Notes under the pieces: model-generated
Database searches by the model: none
What the model was told of the DNA's origin: nothing
The model's input: the letters and a program-made list of their open reading frames with translations, nothing else
Translations under genes and position numbers: made by a program
Assembly (NCBI RefSeq): GCF_902859895.1
Contig: NZ_CADIKM010000042.1
Location: forward strand, 1-33,779
Origin: Pararobbsia alpina
GTDB lineage: Bacteria; Pseudomonadota; Gammaproteobacteria; Burkholderiales; Burkholderiaceae
DNA: 33,779 bases
Direction of reading: 5' to 3'
In this document: piece after piece, positions 23,628 to 32,536 of the stretch
Layout of the letters: the number at the start of each line of letters is the position of its first letter
Numbering within the stretch: the stretch's first letter is position 1

Positions 23628-24812
23628 ATGTCTCTAGTCTCTTGGGGTCTCAAAGCGGCGGGCGTGATCGTGCTTGCCGCCGGTTTTACAATCGTGCATG
23701 CAGCTGATGATGATGCTTACGTCGTCACACCACTCGTGTCCAACTTGGCAGGCGCTGCCCCGAAAGTCGACGGGGTACTGCAGAACGCTTGGGGTATTGC
23801 CTTTAGTCCGGCAGCAAGCCCATTCTGGATCAACGACAATGCCACAGGCTGCTCCACGTTGTATGACGGCGAGGGGACAAAGGTGGCGCTGCAGGTCTCC
23901 ATCCCGTTGCCTGGCAATGTCATACCGCCCGGCGCCTGTCATCCAGCCCTTCCGAACAATCCACCGAATCCCACGCCTGCGGCGCCGACCGGAATTGTGT
24001 GGAATCCCTCGCCTGCGTTTCTCGTACCAGGTACCAAGATCCCGGCCGTATTCATCTTCGCGACCGAGGACGGCACGATTTCCGCTTGGGCCGGTGGGTT
24101 GAATCCAGCGACCAACGCCGTGATCGCAGTCGATAACTCGGCCTCTCCATCCCCCGGCAATGGGGCCGTCTACAAGGGTCTCGTCTTTGGTGTGAACGCG
24201 AACGGAGCATTCCTGTTTGCGACGAACTTCCACTCGGGTCGGATCGATGTATTCGGGCCAAGTGGCGGTACGACCGGCTTGTTCACGCCCGCGACGACGG
24301 ACGGCGGTTTCACCGACCCTAACATCCCGGCCGGCTACGCGCCGTTTGGCATCGCGAACATCGATGGCGACCTTTTCGTCACCTATGCGCTGCAGAATGG
24401 TGAAAAGCACGACGATGTTGCAGGCCGTGGTCATGGATTCGTCGATGTATTCGATACAGACGGCCACCTGCTGCGCCGCTTCGCCAGCCGAGGGCAGCTT
24501 AACTCGCCCTGGGGAATCACGCGAGCATCGTTTGCATTCGGCCGCTTCAGCGGCAAAATCCTGATTGGCAACTTCGGTGATGGCCGAATCAATGTCTTCA
24601 ACGAAGACGGCACGTTCGTCGATCAGCTGGAGGACGCGTACCACAATCCACTGGCTATCGACGGCCTGTGGACTCTGACACTCGGTGGCGGCCGCAACTC
24701 GAGCTCGGACGCGTTGTATTTCTCGGCAGGTCCTAACAAGGAAGTCAATGGACTGTTCGGTACCATAGCTCCTGTAAGCGCCTCGAAGGGGTCCGCTCAT
24801 CACGGCCAATAG
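23628..24812 (+). CDS. Exported TIGR03118-family beta-propeller protein
   Basis: A 394-residue protein. The start at 23628 is chosen because GAGGAGGG lies just upstream and a signal peptide follows (GLKAAGVIVLAAGFTIVHA, cleavage near residue 26). The mature protein has repeated propeller-type elements: LQNAWGIAFSP, ATEDGTISAW, FATNFHSGRIDVFG, GYAPFGIANIDGDLFVTYA, GHGFVDVFD, LNSPWGITRA, KILIGNFGDGRINVF and PLAIDGLWTLTLG. This is the signature set of the TIGR03118 family, a periplasmic or extracellular NHL-like propeller of unknown function. It stands alone, with a hairpin after the stop codon. Confidence 0.88.
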   Translation: MSLVSWGLKAAGVIVLAAGFTIVHAADDDAYVVTPLVSNLAGAAPKVDGVLQNAWGIAFSPAASPFWINDNATGCSTLYDGEGTKVALQVSIPLPGNVIPPGACHPALPNNPPNPTPAAPTGIVWNPSPAFLVPGTKIPAVFIFATEDGTISAWAGGLNPATNAVIAVDNSASPSPGNGAVYKGLVFGVNANGAFLFATNFHSGRIDVFGPSGGTTGLFTPATTDGGFTDPNIPAGYAPFGIANIDGDLFVTYALQNGEKHDDVAGRGHGFVDVFDTDGHLLRRFASRGQLNSPWGITRASFAFGRFSGKILIGNFGDGRINVFNEDGTFVDQLEDAYHNPLAIDGLWTLTLGGGRNSSSDALYFSAGPNKEVNGLFGTIAPVSASKGSAHHGQ

Positions 24813-24839
24813 CCGGCAGTCATGTGGCTCCCTGCGCAG

Positions 24840-24872
24840 CTTCTTGGCGGCGACCTCGTCACCGCCAAGAAG
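24840..24872 (+). terminator. Hairpin after the TIGR03118-type gene
   Basis: CTTCTTGGCGG and CCGCCAAGAAG form a perfect 11-bp stem with an 11-base loop, 28 bases after the stop codon. No T tract follows, so it may terminate weakly or protect the transcript end. Confidence 0.55.
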
Positions 24873-25824
24873 TGGCGAGGGTCCAGCGCGATTCATTCGT
24901 CGTCGCGAATCGAATGGCCGCTTGTTGCACGGAACCGCCGCCTGAGCGTCCGAAGAATGGTGCCGACGTATGACCCTTCCTGGCCCAGACCGTGCCAAAA
25001 CGCCGAGGGAACCACATTCGTGCGCGGTACTCTCCGCCTAGTGCATGCGCGAGCAGCGAAGCCACTGACCTCGATCTTGTTCGTGCGTTTAGACAACGTC
25101 GACACCACCAGCTCGCTTATGCCCGTAGACAGGAACTGCTATCGCAAAGATATTGGCCGACTTCTGCCAATCTCCATACCGCCGGCTCTTATAGGCGTTC
25201 GAAATTCGAAACGTGTCAGTTGGAGAACTCTTCTAGCGGTTACACACATTGGGGAACTCCACCCATGTCGTTCTGAGGGGCATCCCCACCTGCTTTATTC
25301 TCCGGTCGACCTAGAATGGGACGGATTACCGGTGAGGCGCAGCATGAACGGAGGAAGCTTGTCTTTCGGTATGTCGCGGGCCAGGACTCGCTGCTGCTGA
25401 TCGGCGCCACGCCGGTATCCACGTCGCGCTCAACGATGCATCGGCCACTACTACCCCATCGAAGCGGCTGCAATGCCCATCACGCTGCGACGCTTCGTTT
25501 TGGCGTGGCTTTGCTCTAGCCGAGTCGCTTCGGCGTAAAGGCGCAGGCACCATGTGACGCAATCGATGCGCGCTATCGCCCGTGTCGCCAGCGCGTGCAG
25601 ATGAAGGGATGAACGGCCCTATTCGATGGCTGGGCTTGCGGCGAACGACACGTTCGAGTTTCATGTTCGACTCGTTGCCGATGGTCGTGTTTTCGGCTAC
25701 ATCGCAAAACAGTTACTCACAAATTGATAGCGTGCCGTCTCATAGGGTCATGAGCAGCGCAATTCGGGAAATAAAACGCGATTCCATCCCCGTAATACAA
25801 GCCTATCCCGAGGATTAGAAGCTT
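24873..25824. other. Long stretch of probable gene debris
   Basis: About 950 bases with no gene I can name. Some short runs look protein-like in changing frames: HVALNDASA near 25420, FAIAVPVYGHKRAGG on the minus strand near 25130, and a 33-codon frame at 25626-25727 starting MAGLAANDTFEFHVRLV. None extends into a recognisable domain. The pattern suggests decayed genes, but none is identified with confidence. Confidence 0.35.
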
Positions 25825-26037
25825 ATGAATCGCGTTGCAATGATACTCACGGCCCTGAAATGGTGGCTTAGGATGGTCGGCCCTGACAAGATGGATCCGC
25901 TCGAACTTTCGGCATATGACGCCGGATACTGTGCAGCTGGATTCGAGCGGAATCCGCATCCTCGCGGAACGAACTATCACCGCGCATGGAGGGAAGGATC
26001 TCGAGATCGAGTAGCGGAACTTCTGCGGCTTTGGTAG
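25825..26037 (+). CDS. Small RMF-like protein
   Basis: A 70-residue protein. The C-terminal 45 residues read AYDAGYCAAGFERNPHPRG, then HRAWREGSRDRV. This is the pattern of ribosome-modulation-factor/CrpP-like small proteins (A...AG..AG....NP...G....AWxxGW), which in RMF promotes ribosome dimerisation in stationary phase. GAGG lies about 11 bases before the ATG. The aromatic after the last Gly is replaced by Ser. Whether it acts on ribosomes is unknown; the family match is by pattern. Confidence 0.55.
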   Translation: MNRVAMILTALKWWLRMVGPDKMDPLELSAYDAGYCAAGFERNPHPRGTNYHRAWREGSRDRVAELLRLW

Positions 26038-26419
26038 CCTACTCAACTTCCCGGGGCTGGCGACATAGCCTTCGAGATTGCCGGCATTGCGTTATAGAAA
26101 GCCCCCATCGCGGATCGTCGGACGGCAGGCTTCCATAGTTGGGATACAACGCGGGTTTTGAGGCATGCTGAAGCAGCAGTAAATGGGGCACAACCCGGAT
26201 GAGCCTGACTCCGACCCCGTACAGGTAGGGCTGTAGCGTCGCTGCCGGTGCTGCCGGTGCTGCAGCGAAGTCCGGAAGGGTTCCAACTTTTTTCCGAAAG
26301 TATGTTTTCCGATTTGCGCGCGCAAATTACGGCCTTATGGGACCTACAATAAGCATGCTTTAAATGGCTTGCGAAATGATTCGACCAAGCTTTCGAATTT
26401 TACCTGTTTGGAAACAAAA
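26038..26419. other. Intergenic region
   Basis: About 380 bases without a supported gene. GCTGCCGGT is repeated in tandem near 26240-26260. The AT-rich part after 26280 (TTTTTTCCGAAAG...TTTAAATGGC) probably holds the DUF4148-type gene's promoter. Confidence 0.4.
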
Positions 26420-26713
26420 ATGAAACGAGGCGTAAAGGCGGCCTTTTCTATGATGTTGCTGCTTGTTAGTGCGTCTGCAATGGCTGGTAGCAAACTAACC
26501 GCGGAGGAATGTAACGACTATCCGTTTAAGCCAGTCGTTGGTGAGGTAACGCATGCCCAGTTGATGCAGGAGCTGGCGGAGCTGGAATCCGTTGGTTATG
26601 AGCCCTCCAAAAATGATTACTACTATCCCAATGACCTCCAGGCGGCACAGGCGCGATTGCACGCGAAGTATATTGCGGACTGCGCACCGGCGGCGACTGG
26701 TGAAGGGAGCTGA
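26420..26713 (+). CDS. DUF4148-domain exported protein
   Basis: A 97-residue protein. The start at 26420 gives a classic signal peptide (MKRGVKAAFSMMLLLVSASA, cleavage after AMA at about residue 23). The mature part has THAQLMQELAELESVGYEPS, then YYYPNDLQAAQARLHAK. This is the DUF4148 pattern (R..V..EL..LE..GY.P....YP..LQAAEARL) common in many copies in Burkholderia genomes. It is a small periplasmic protein of unknown function. Two cysteines (about residues 32 and 89) could form a disulfide. The in-frame start 51 bases upstream would spoil the signal peptide. Confidence 0.85.
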   Translation: MKRGVKAAFSMMLLLVSASAMAGSKLTAEECNDYPFKPVVGEVTHAQLMQELAELESVGYEPSKNDYYYPNDLQAAQARLHAKYIADCAPAATGEGS

Positions 26714-26841
26714 CGCCGCCTGAATTTCTTCGCACTGGAAGAGGCCGGGCAGTTCCAGGATGGCCGATTCCGGTTGTGGATGGACTGGCTGGAGGTCAAT
26801 CTACCGGTCATCCTTGCAGGGAAGCTGGACGAAGGAGCGTC

Positions 26842-27000
26842 GTGACGTCGCGTGTTAGATACGTACAAATGCCCAATCATTGGCGCAGTTGTCTTTTTTG
26901 TCATCGAGACTTTTTTTCGGTGCGACCGGTGTCGCGTATCTGATTGGATTGGGCGTAGTTGCTGTGCTGTTCGCCCTAGCTTTGCGGAGCCTAGCGCCCA
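26842..27000 (+). pseudogene. Branched-chain amino acid permease (LivM-like) C-terminal remnant
   Basis: LDTYKCPIIGAVVFFVIETF (about 26857-26915) is followed, after a shift at a run of seven T, by GATGVAYLIGLGVVAVLFAL (about 26922-26981). Together they resemble the last membrane helices of LivM-type ABC permeases (L.T..GPI.GA..FF.....L...G..YL..LG..A...ALF.P.G). The final RGL turn is replaced by RSLAPNEKW. Only this C-terminal piece remains. The match is recalled from pattern and is tentative. Confidence 0.4.
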
Positions 27001-27005
27001 ATGAA

Positions 27006-27039
27006 AAATGGCAACCGCGCAAAACGACGGTTGCCATTT
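27006..27039 (-). terminator. Terminator of the molybdenum hydroxylase operon (possibly bidirectional)
   Basis: AAATGGCAACCG and CGGTTGCCATTT form a perfect 12-bp stem with a 10-base loop. On the minus strand the stem is followed by TTTTTCATT, a reasonable U tract. It lies 36 bases beyond the stop codon of the cytochrome gene that ends the operon. Confidence 0.75.
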
Positions 27040-27074
27040 CTTATGCTGCCGTGACTTTGGCTTGGCGCGCAGCT

Positions 27075-28355
27075 TTACCGCGCCGCTTGCGTCGATTTCC
27101 TCAACTTCGCCACATCTTCCACCGACACCGCCGGCGCGCCGTTATTCCACCCCGCGCGGATAAACGTCAGCACATCCGCGATCTGCTTGTCGGTCAACAC
27201 GGGCGCGTACTTCGGCATCGGATACGGAGCCGGGATGCCCTGAATCACTAGGTCACCCGTGCCGTTCAACGTAACGTTGATGAGCGACGACGCGTCGTGC
27301 TCCAGCACATTCGGATTGCCCGCGAGCGGCGCCAGCAACGGCGCAAAACCGCGGCCATCTACACTGTGACAGTGCATGCAGTACGCCGCATAGACACGCG
27401 CGCCGGGATCGTTGGCCGGACGTGTCAGCGATACCTTGGTCGCCCGCGCGTCGTACGAATACGGCGGCGCGCCCGTGCCGCCCGCTGGCGGCAGAGACTT
27501 CAGGTAGCGCGTCATTGCTGCGATATCCGTGTCGTTCGCGGCCTGCGTGCTGTTGTTGGTCACGCTGGTCATCGAACCGAAGGCCGACGCATGCGCATTC
27601 GCACCAGTCTTCAGAAACGCCGTCAGATCCGCATCCGACCAGCGCCCCAAGCCGACGTTGTGCTCGCCGGTCAGGTTCGCCGCGAACCAGCCATCGAGCG
27701 CCGCGCCCGTCAGGAACGCGCTGCCGCTTTCATCCAGCGCCATCTCTTGGAACGCAATGCCGCGCGGCGTATGACATGAGCCGCAGTGTCCGAGTCCCTG
27801 GATGATGTAAGCGCCACGGTTCCACGCCACATCCTTGCCCGGTTTGTCCTGGTAGATGCCCTTCTCCAGAAACACCACGTTCCACAGCTTCAACGGCCAG
27901 CGCATGTTGAGCGGCCATGCAATGTCGGACTCGCGATTGGTCTGCTGCACCGGCGCCACACCGCTCATGAAGTACGCGTACATCGCCTTCACGTCGTCGT
28001 CGTTGACCTTGGCGTACGACGGATACGGCATCGCCGGATACAGGTTGTGGCCGTCCTTCGCTACGCCCTCGCGCAACGCCCGCGCAAAGTCTTCCTCCGT
28101 ATAACGGCCAATGCCGGTGTCCGGATCGGGCGTGATATTGGTGGTGTAGATCTTGCCCATCGGCGTATTCATCGGCAGGCCGCCCGCGAACGGTTTGCCG
28201 TGCGGCACCGAGTGGCACGCCACGCAGTCGCCGAGTTTCGCCAGATAGGCGCCGCGCTGTATCAGTGCATCGTCCGCGGCATGGACCGGGGATTGCGCCA
28301 CAAACGGCAGCGCCAAAGCGAGCGCTGCACCAAGGCCCTTCAGTGTCTTCGTCAT
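27075..28355 (-). CDS. Three-haem periplasmic cytochrome c (hydroxylase electron acceptor)
   Basis: A 426-residue protein. The start at 28355 has GGAGA spaced by 7 bases and opens a signal peptide (LKGLGAALALALPFVAQSPV, cleavage after VHA at about residue 26). Three c-type haem sites are present: CVACH (44-48), CGSCH (191-195) and CMHCH (326-330). The layout matches the cytochrome subunit of alcohol dehydrogenases and of periplasmic molybdenum hydroxylases, which pass electrons to the quinone or oxidase chain. It is the last gene of the operon, 13 bases after the large subunit. Confidence 0.9.
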   Translation of the reverse strand: MTKTLKGLGAALALALPFVAQSPVHAADDALIQRGAYLAKLGDCVACHSVPHGKPFAGGLPMNTPMGKIYTTNITPDPDTGIGRYTEEDFARALREGVAKDGHNLYPAMPYPSYAKVNDDDVKAMYAYFMSGVAPVQQTNRESDIAWPLNMRWPLKLWNVVFLEKGIYQDKPGKDVAWNRGAYIIQGLGHCGSCHTPRGIAFQEMALDESGSAFLTGAALDGWFAANLTGEHNVGLGRWSDADLTAFLKTGANAHASAFGSMTSVTNNSTQAANDTDIAAMTRYLKSLPPAGGTGAPPYSYDARATKVSLTRPANDPGARVYAAYCMHCHSVDGRGFAPLLAPLAGNPNVLEHDASSLINVTLNGTGDLVIQGIPAPYPMPKYAPVLTDKQIADVLTFIRAGWNNGAPAVSVEDVAKLRKSTQAAR

Positions 28356-28368
28356 GATCAGTCTCCAG

Positions 28369-30615
28369 TCAGGCGGTTTTGAGCTGGCTACCCACGGGCA
28401 ACTGCCGCAGCCTTCTGCCCGTCGCGGAATAGACGGCATTTGATAAAGCCGCCGCCAATGCCGCCGTCCCTGGTTCGCCAATCCCGCCTGGCGCCTCGCC
28501 GCTCTTCACGATATTCACTTCGATGGGCGGCGTCTGGTCGATCCTCAGCATTCGGTAATCCGTGAAGTTGTTCTGCTCGACTCGGCCGTCCTTGATCGTG
28601 ATCTCGCTGTAAAGCGCTCCCGTAATGCCGAAGATGATGCCGCCCTGCACCTGCGCTTCAATGGTGTTCGGATTGACCACCATGCCGCAGTCGACCGCGC
28701 ACACCACGCGGTTCACAGTCACCTCGCCCTGATCGACGGTCACATCCACGACCATCGAAAAGAAGCTGCCGAACGCATGCATCACCGAGACGCCGCGCCC
28801 TTGCCCCTTAGGCACGCTGTTACCCCAGCCGGCTGCTTTTGTTGCCGTATTGAGCACGCCGAGCGCGCGCGGCGACTTGCCGAGCAGATCGCGCCGGTAT
28901 TTGACCGGATCGACCTTGGCCTGAGCCGCTAGTTCGTCAATGAAACTTTCCACGACGAAGGTGCTGCGCGCCGGACCGACGCCGCGCCAGAACCCAGTCG
29001 GAACGGTGCGCGGTTCCTGTCGCACGTAGTCGATCAACTGGTTCGGCAAGTCGTACGGCAGATCCGATGCGACCTCCACCGCGTCCGGGTCGAGGCCGTT
29101 CCTGACTGCCGGCGGCGCGAAGCGCGCCAGAATCGACGAGCCGACGATGCGATGCTGCCACGCCACCGGCTTGCCGTTCGCGTCGAGTCCCGCCGAGATC
29201 TTGTCGTAGTAGTACGGGCGGAACATGTCGTGCTGGATGTCTTCTTCGCGCGTAAAAAACACTTTGACCGGCGTGCCGAGCTGCTTGCCGATCTTCAATG
29301 CCTGGGTCGCCATATCGAACTCCAGGCGGCGCCCGAAGCCGCCACCGAGCAGATGGTTATGCACGAGGATCTTGTCCGCCGGCAGGCCGGTGACTTTTAC
29401 GGCGGTATCGACGATACGCGTCGGCACCTGCGTGCCCAGCCAGATATCGCAGCCGTCGGGGCGCACGTGGACCGTGCAGTTGACGGGCTCCATCGTGGCG
29501 TGCGCGAGGAACGGTTGCTGATAGACCGCGTCGACACGCGTCTTCGCGTCGTTGAAGCCCTTGTTGACGTCGCCATCCTTGCGCGCTACAGCGCCGGTGC
29601 CGTGGTCCGCAGCGGCAGCCAGATCGTCGACGATCTGCTTCATCGACAGGTTCGCGCCCGCCCCTTCGTTCCACGTGATGTTGAGCGCCGCGACGCCTCG
29701 CTTGGCGGCCCACGTATGATCGCCGATCACGGCCACTGCATTGTCAATCTTCACGACCTGGCGCACGCCGGGGATCTTCTTCGCGTTGCTGTCGTCGACG
29801 CTGCCAAGCGTGCCGCCGAACACCGGGCAATTCGCAATTGCCGCGTAGACCATGTTCGGCACCCGCACGTCGAGGCCGAACACTGCAGTGCCGTCCACCT
29901 TCCCCGGCGAATCGAGACGCTTGACCGAGGTCCCGATTATCTTGAACTCTTTTGGATCTTTCAGCGGCACGTTCTGAGGCGCGGGCAGCTTGGCGGCCGC
30001 ATCCACCAGCTGACCGTAGCCGATGCTGCGGTTGCTCTCCGCGTGAATCACCTGCCCGACCTGCGCGTGGCACGTCGCCGGGTCCACCTGCCATTGCTGC
30101 GCGGCCGCGTTGATGAGCAGTACGCGCGCCGTTGCGCCCGCCTTGCGCATCGGATCCCATGCATAACGGATCGAGGTCGAGCCACCGGTCAACTGGCCGC
30201 CCAGCAGCGGGTCCGAGAAGAGCTTTTCGTTCGGCGGTGCATGGTCGATGGTGACGCTGTCGAGCAGCACTTCGAGTTCTTCGGCGATCAGCATCGGGAT
30301 CGACGTGTACACGCCCTGTCCCATCTCGACCTTCGGAATCACCAGCGTGACCTTGCCGGCGGTATCGATCTGGATGAACGCGTTCGGTGCAAACACGCCG
30401 GGTTGCGCCGGTTCCGCAGCGTCACCGCCGATCACCGATTTGTCTGCCTGCCCCTGGCTCATGGCCGGAATGCTGAAGCCGAGCAGCAGACCGCCGCCGG
30501 CTGCGGCGCCCACCGTGGCGCTGAACTTCAGAAAGGTGCGACGTGAGATGCCGCGGCCGTTCGCGTCGTCTTTGGAGCGGGGGCCGTTTTGCGCGTCGAG
30601 CAATCCTTGCGACAT
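28369..30615 (-). CDS. Molybdopterin-binding subunit of a periplasmic aldehyde/isoquinoline-type oxidoreductase
   Basis: A 748-residue large subunit of the xanthine dehydrogenase superfamily (IorB-like). The start at 30615 is fixed by AAAGGAGG. A Tat signal is visible: SRRTFLKFSA (about residues 24-33) and a hydrophobic glycine/alanine stretch, so the enzyme is exported folded. Cofactor-region motifs include VEMGQGVYT, LLGGGFGRRLEFD and, near the end, GGIGEPGTAAL, whose Glu matches the catalytic glutamate of the family. Substrates of relatives include aldehydes and N-heteroaromatic compounds; the sequence does not decide. It is one base downstream of the iron-sulfur subunit gene and 13 bases upstream of the cytochrome gene. 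Confidence 0.9.
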   Translation of the reverse strand: MSQGLLDAQNGPRSKDDANGRGISRRTFLKFSATVGAAAGGGLLLGFSIPAMSQGQADKSVIGGDAAEPAQPGVFAPNAFIQIDTAGKVTLVIPKVEMGQGVYTSIPMLIAEELEVLLDSVTIDHAPPNEKLFSDPLLGGQLTGGSTSIRYAWDPMRKAGATARVLLINAAAQQWQVDPATCHAQVGQVIHAESNRSIGYGQLVDAAAKLPAPQNVPLKDPKEFKIIGTSVKRLDSPGKVDGTAVFGLDVRVPNMVYAAIANCPVFGGTLGSVDDSNAKKIPGVRQVVKIDNAVAVIGDHTWAAKRGVAALNITWNEGAGANLSMKQIVDDLAAAADHGTGAVARKDGDVNKGFNDAKTRVDAVYQQPFLAHATMEPVNCTVHVRPDGCDIWLGTQVPTRIVDTAVKVTGLPADKILVHNHLLGGGFGRRLEFDMATQALKIGKQLGTPVKVFFTREEDIQHDMFRPYYYDKISAGLDANGKPVAWQHRIVGSSILARFAPPAVRNGLDPDAVEVASDLPYDLPNQLIDYVRQEPRTVPTGFWRGVGPARSTFVVESFIDELAAQAKVDPVKYRRDLLGKSPRALGVLNTATKAAGWGNSVPKGQGRGVSVMHAFGSFFSMVVDVTVDQGEVTVNRVVCAVDCGMVVNPNTIEAQVQGGIIFGITGALYSEITIKDGRVEQNNFTDYRMLRIDQTPPIEVNIVKSGEAPGGIGEPGTAALAAALSNAVYSATGRRLRQLPVGSQLKTA

Positions 30616-30616
30616 A

Positions 30617-31072
30617 TCAAGCCTCCTTTGCCGCTTGCTTGATCGCCGCGCGAATGCGGTTGTACGTGCCACAGCGGCAGATGTTGCCGGCCATGGCGGC
30701 GTCGATGTCCGCATCAGTGGGATTCGGGTTCTGGGCGAGCAACGAAGCCGCCGACATCACCTGCCCCGATTGACAGTAGCCGCACTGAACGACGTCGATC
30801 TGGCGCCAAGCCTGCTGCACCTTCTTGCCGGCGGGCGTCTCGCCGACCGCTTCAATGGTGGTGATCTTCTTGTCGCCGACGGCCGCCACCGGCAGCACGC
30901 ACGAGCGCACCGCTGCTCCGTCCAGATGCACCGTGCATGCGCCGCACTGGGCGATGCCGCAGCCGAACTTAGTGCCGGTCAGACCGACCAGGTCGCGGAT
31001 GACCCACAGCAAGGGCATGTCGGGCGGCGCGTCGACAGTATGCGTCTGACCGTTGATATTGAGCGTTGTCAT
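30617..31072 (-). CDS. (2Fe-2S)-binding subunit of the same oxidoreductase
   Basis: A 151-residue small subunit (IorA-like). The plant-ferredoxin-type cluster uses C38, C43, C46 and C58 in [17 protein letters not shown] and RSCVLP. The second cluster uses C97, C100, C132 and C134 in [10 protein letters not shown] and ICRCGTY. All eight cysteine ligands are present, so both clusters should form. It has no signal peptide and is presumably exported together with the Tat-tagged large subunit. It is the first gene of the operon. The ATG is at 31072 with only a weak ribosome binding site. Confidence 0.92.
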   Translation of the reverse strand: MTTLNINGQTHTVDAPPDMPLLWVIRDLVGLTGTKFGCGIAQCGACTVHLDGAAVRSCVLPVAAVGDKKITTIEAVGETPAGKKVQQAWRQIDVVQCGYCQSGQVMSAASLLAQNPNPTDADIDAAMAGNICRCGTYNRIRAAIKQAAKEA

Positions 31073-31847
31073 GGGGCGACTCGGGTGGATGTTTGAACGG
31101 TTTATACAAAGACTTCGAACTAAATGACGCGGCGTGGCTCGATTTATTCCCCAGGCCGCGCTAATACGAGCGCGACACTGATTTAATGCGTGCCTATTGC
31201 GGCGTGGTGCCGTTCGAGTGACAAAAACGCGCGAGGTTACCAGCGACGCGGCGTAAGGCCGGAAATTATAGCGTCGCTTTAGAAGTTTTGTTTGTAGCGT
31301 TTACTGCAACAGTCGGCTTGTCGTCGGTCGGCCACCTGCGGCGTGAGGACGCGGAAGGGCCCGAAATCAAGGTGTTACCGTCGTTCATAACAAACTGGTG
31401 CTGCGCGCCGGCAGATTGTTGAATCATTGCTCATTCATTGATGAGCGATATTGCTAGGGCCATTGCCGACACCCTTGGATATAAGCGATCACGTCGGAAT
31501 CACCGGCGCAAGCACGAGGTCGTCCAGTTGCGCCGGATATTGAATGGAATCGGCTCCACGACCGGCCGCACAATGTCTATGACATCACACGAGGTTCCGC
31601 AGGCTCAGCGGATAGATACGGTGGCGGTTTCGCATGGGCTTACGGGAAGACCCATCGGGCCTACTGCGCAAGGAACAATTGCAGCACGGCACCTACTACA
31701 GGACCAATCGGGAGATGGCAGCACGCGAGCACTACCACCCGCTTGACAAGAAGATCTCCCGTGCGCTCGACGAAACGGACTTCAAGGCGGCAGATGACCT
31801 AATCGCGACAGAACACCTGCCCCTTATAGACGGCAATAGTATTAGTC
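31073..31847. other. Intergenic region upstream of the hydroxylase operon
   Basis: About 775 bases. The first 250 should hold the operon promoter. A plus-strand frame at 31634-31850 has a protein-like part (QHGTYYRTNREMAAREHYHP, then LDETDFKAADDLI) but no good start, no recognised family, and it runs into the antisense gene. It may be a remnant. Confidence 0.35.
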
Positions 31848-32249
31848 TCAAGCCTTACGATGTGCGTGGGCGTCGAGCGCGACTTCGGCTGCTTCGCCGA
31901 CGAGGCCGTGATAGTACAGATGCACGCCAATCGCTAGCGAGTCATTGCGGATTTCCTGGAATGCCTTCCGCGCCTCCACAGGATCCTTGAAGAGCAGATA
32001 GTGCGCTTCGTCCTCGACCAGCCTTGCGACTTCGTGCTGACCGTGGCTGTGCAACCGGGCGACGAGGACGTCAAGGCTGCGGTGCGTGCGCGCATCGGTA
32101 CGCGGATACAGCATATGCAGCACAGCAACGTTTTGCGTCTTCAGTGCCCCCGACAATGCCACCACGATGTCCTGATGGTTCAGGGCGGTGACGATGCTGT
32201 CTTCGGCATGGTTGTGGTCCGGAAACAGAGTTTCGAGCGAAGCATTCAT
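31848..32249 (-). CDS. Hypothetical small alpha-helical protein
   Basis: A 133-residue protein with AGGA about 8 bases before the ATG. It is predicted mostly helical and rich in histidine: DHNHAEDSI (11-19), RTHRSLDVLVARLHSHGQHE (54-73), DEAHYLLF (79-86) and HAHRK at the end. The spacing of His, Asp and Glu recalls metal-binding four-helix proteins such as hemerythrin-like domains, but the canonical H-HxxxE pattern is not clear, so I do not assign it. The mRNA leader contains an intrinsic-terminator hairpin. Confidence 0.6.
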   Translation of the reverse strand: MNASLETLFPDHNHAEDSIVTALNHQDIVVALSGALKTQNVAVLHMLYPRTDARTHRSLDVLVARLHSHGQHEVARLVEDEAHYLLFKDPVEARKAFQEIRNDSLAIGVHLYYHGLVGEAAEVALDAHAHRKA

Positions 32250-32273
32250 CTGATAGTCCTGTTCTTACGATAC

Positions 32274-32303
32274 AAATAAAAAGCCCGCCGCGGGACGGCG
32301 GGC
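32274..32303 (-). terminator. Intrinsic-terminator hairpin in the leader of the 31848-32249 gene
   Basis: On the minus strand GCCCGCCG and CGGCGGGC form an 8-bp GC stem with a 5-base loop, followed by TTTTTATTT. It ends about 25 bases before the start codon. No complete minus-strand gene lies upstream, so it either ends an unseen transcript or acts as an attenuator. Confidence 0.75.
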
Positions 32304-32536
32304 CAAAGACGGCCATGTGTTTTGCAGGTAAAGCACCACACGAAGCCAGTATGGCAAAGCATGCGCGATCGTGCTGCACAGACAACGCAAAACATTGTTG
32401 TGTAATTCACACTGCCTTTCGTTTAGCTGGCGAAGCTCTCACCGGACTCCATGCTTTGTCCTCCCACAAACGAATGTTGCTTGCGTCGAGATGGATTGTT
32501 GCGGTCAATTCGTGGGCCTTGCACCGTACAACGGTG

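Noticed and set aside
23634-24998. 454-codon frame on the minus strand
   Set aside because: Antisense to the TIGR03118-type gene, no start signal and no motif.
25240-25620. Possible IS481-type transposase remnant (HVALNDASA near 25420)
   Set aside because: Only a handful of residues fit and no DDE motif or terminal repeat is visible; too weak to call.
26235-26265. Tandem GCTGCCGGT repeat considered as a regulatory iteron
   Set aside because: Only two to three short units; no replication or partition gene nearby.
29152-30546. 464-codon frame on the plus strand
   Set aside because: It lies wholly antisense to the molybdopterin subunit gene; its His/Arg/Asp-rich composition is what antisense of GC-rich codons produces.
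31634-31990. 118-codon plus-strand frame
   Set aside because: Part looks protein-like, but it lacks a start signal and family match and overlaps the histidine-rich gene on the other strand, which has a better start.
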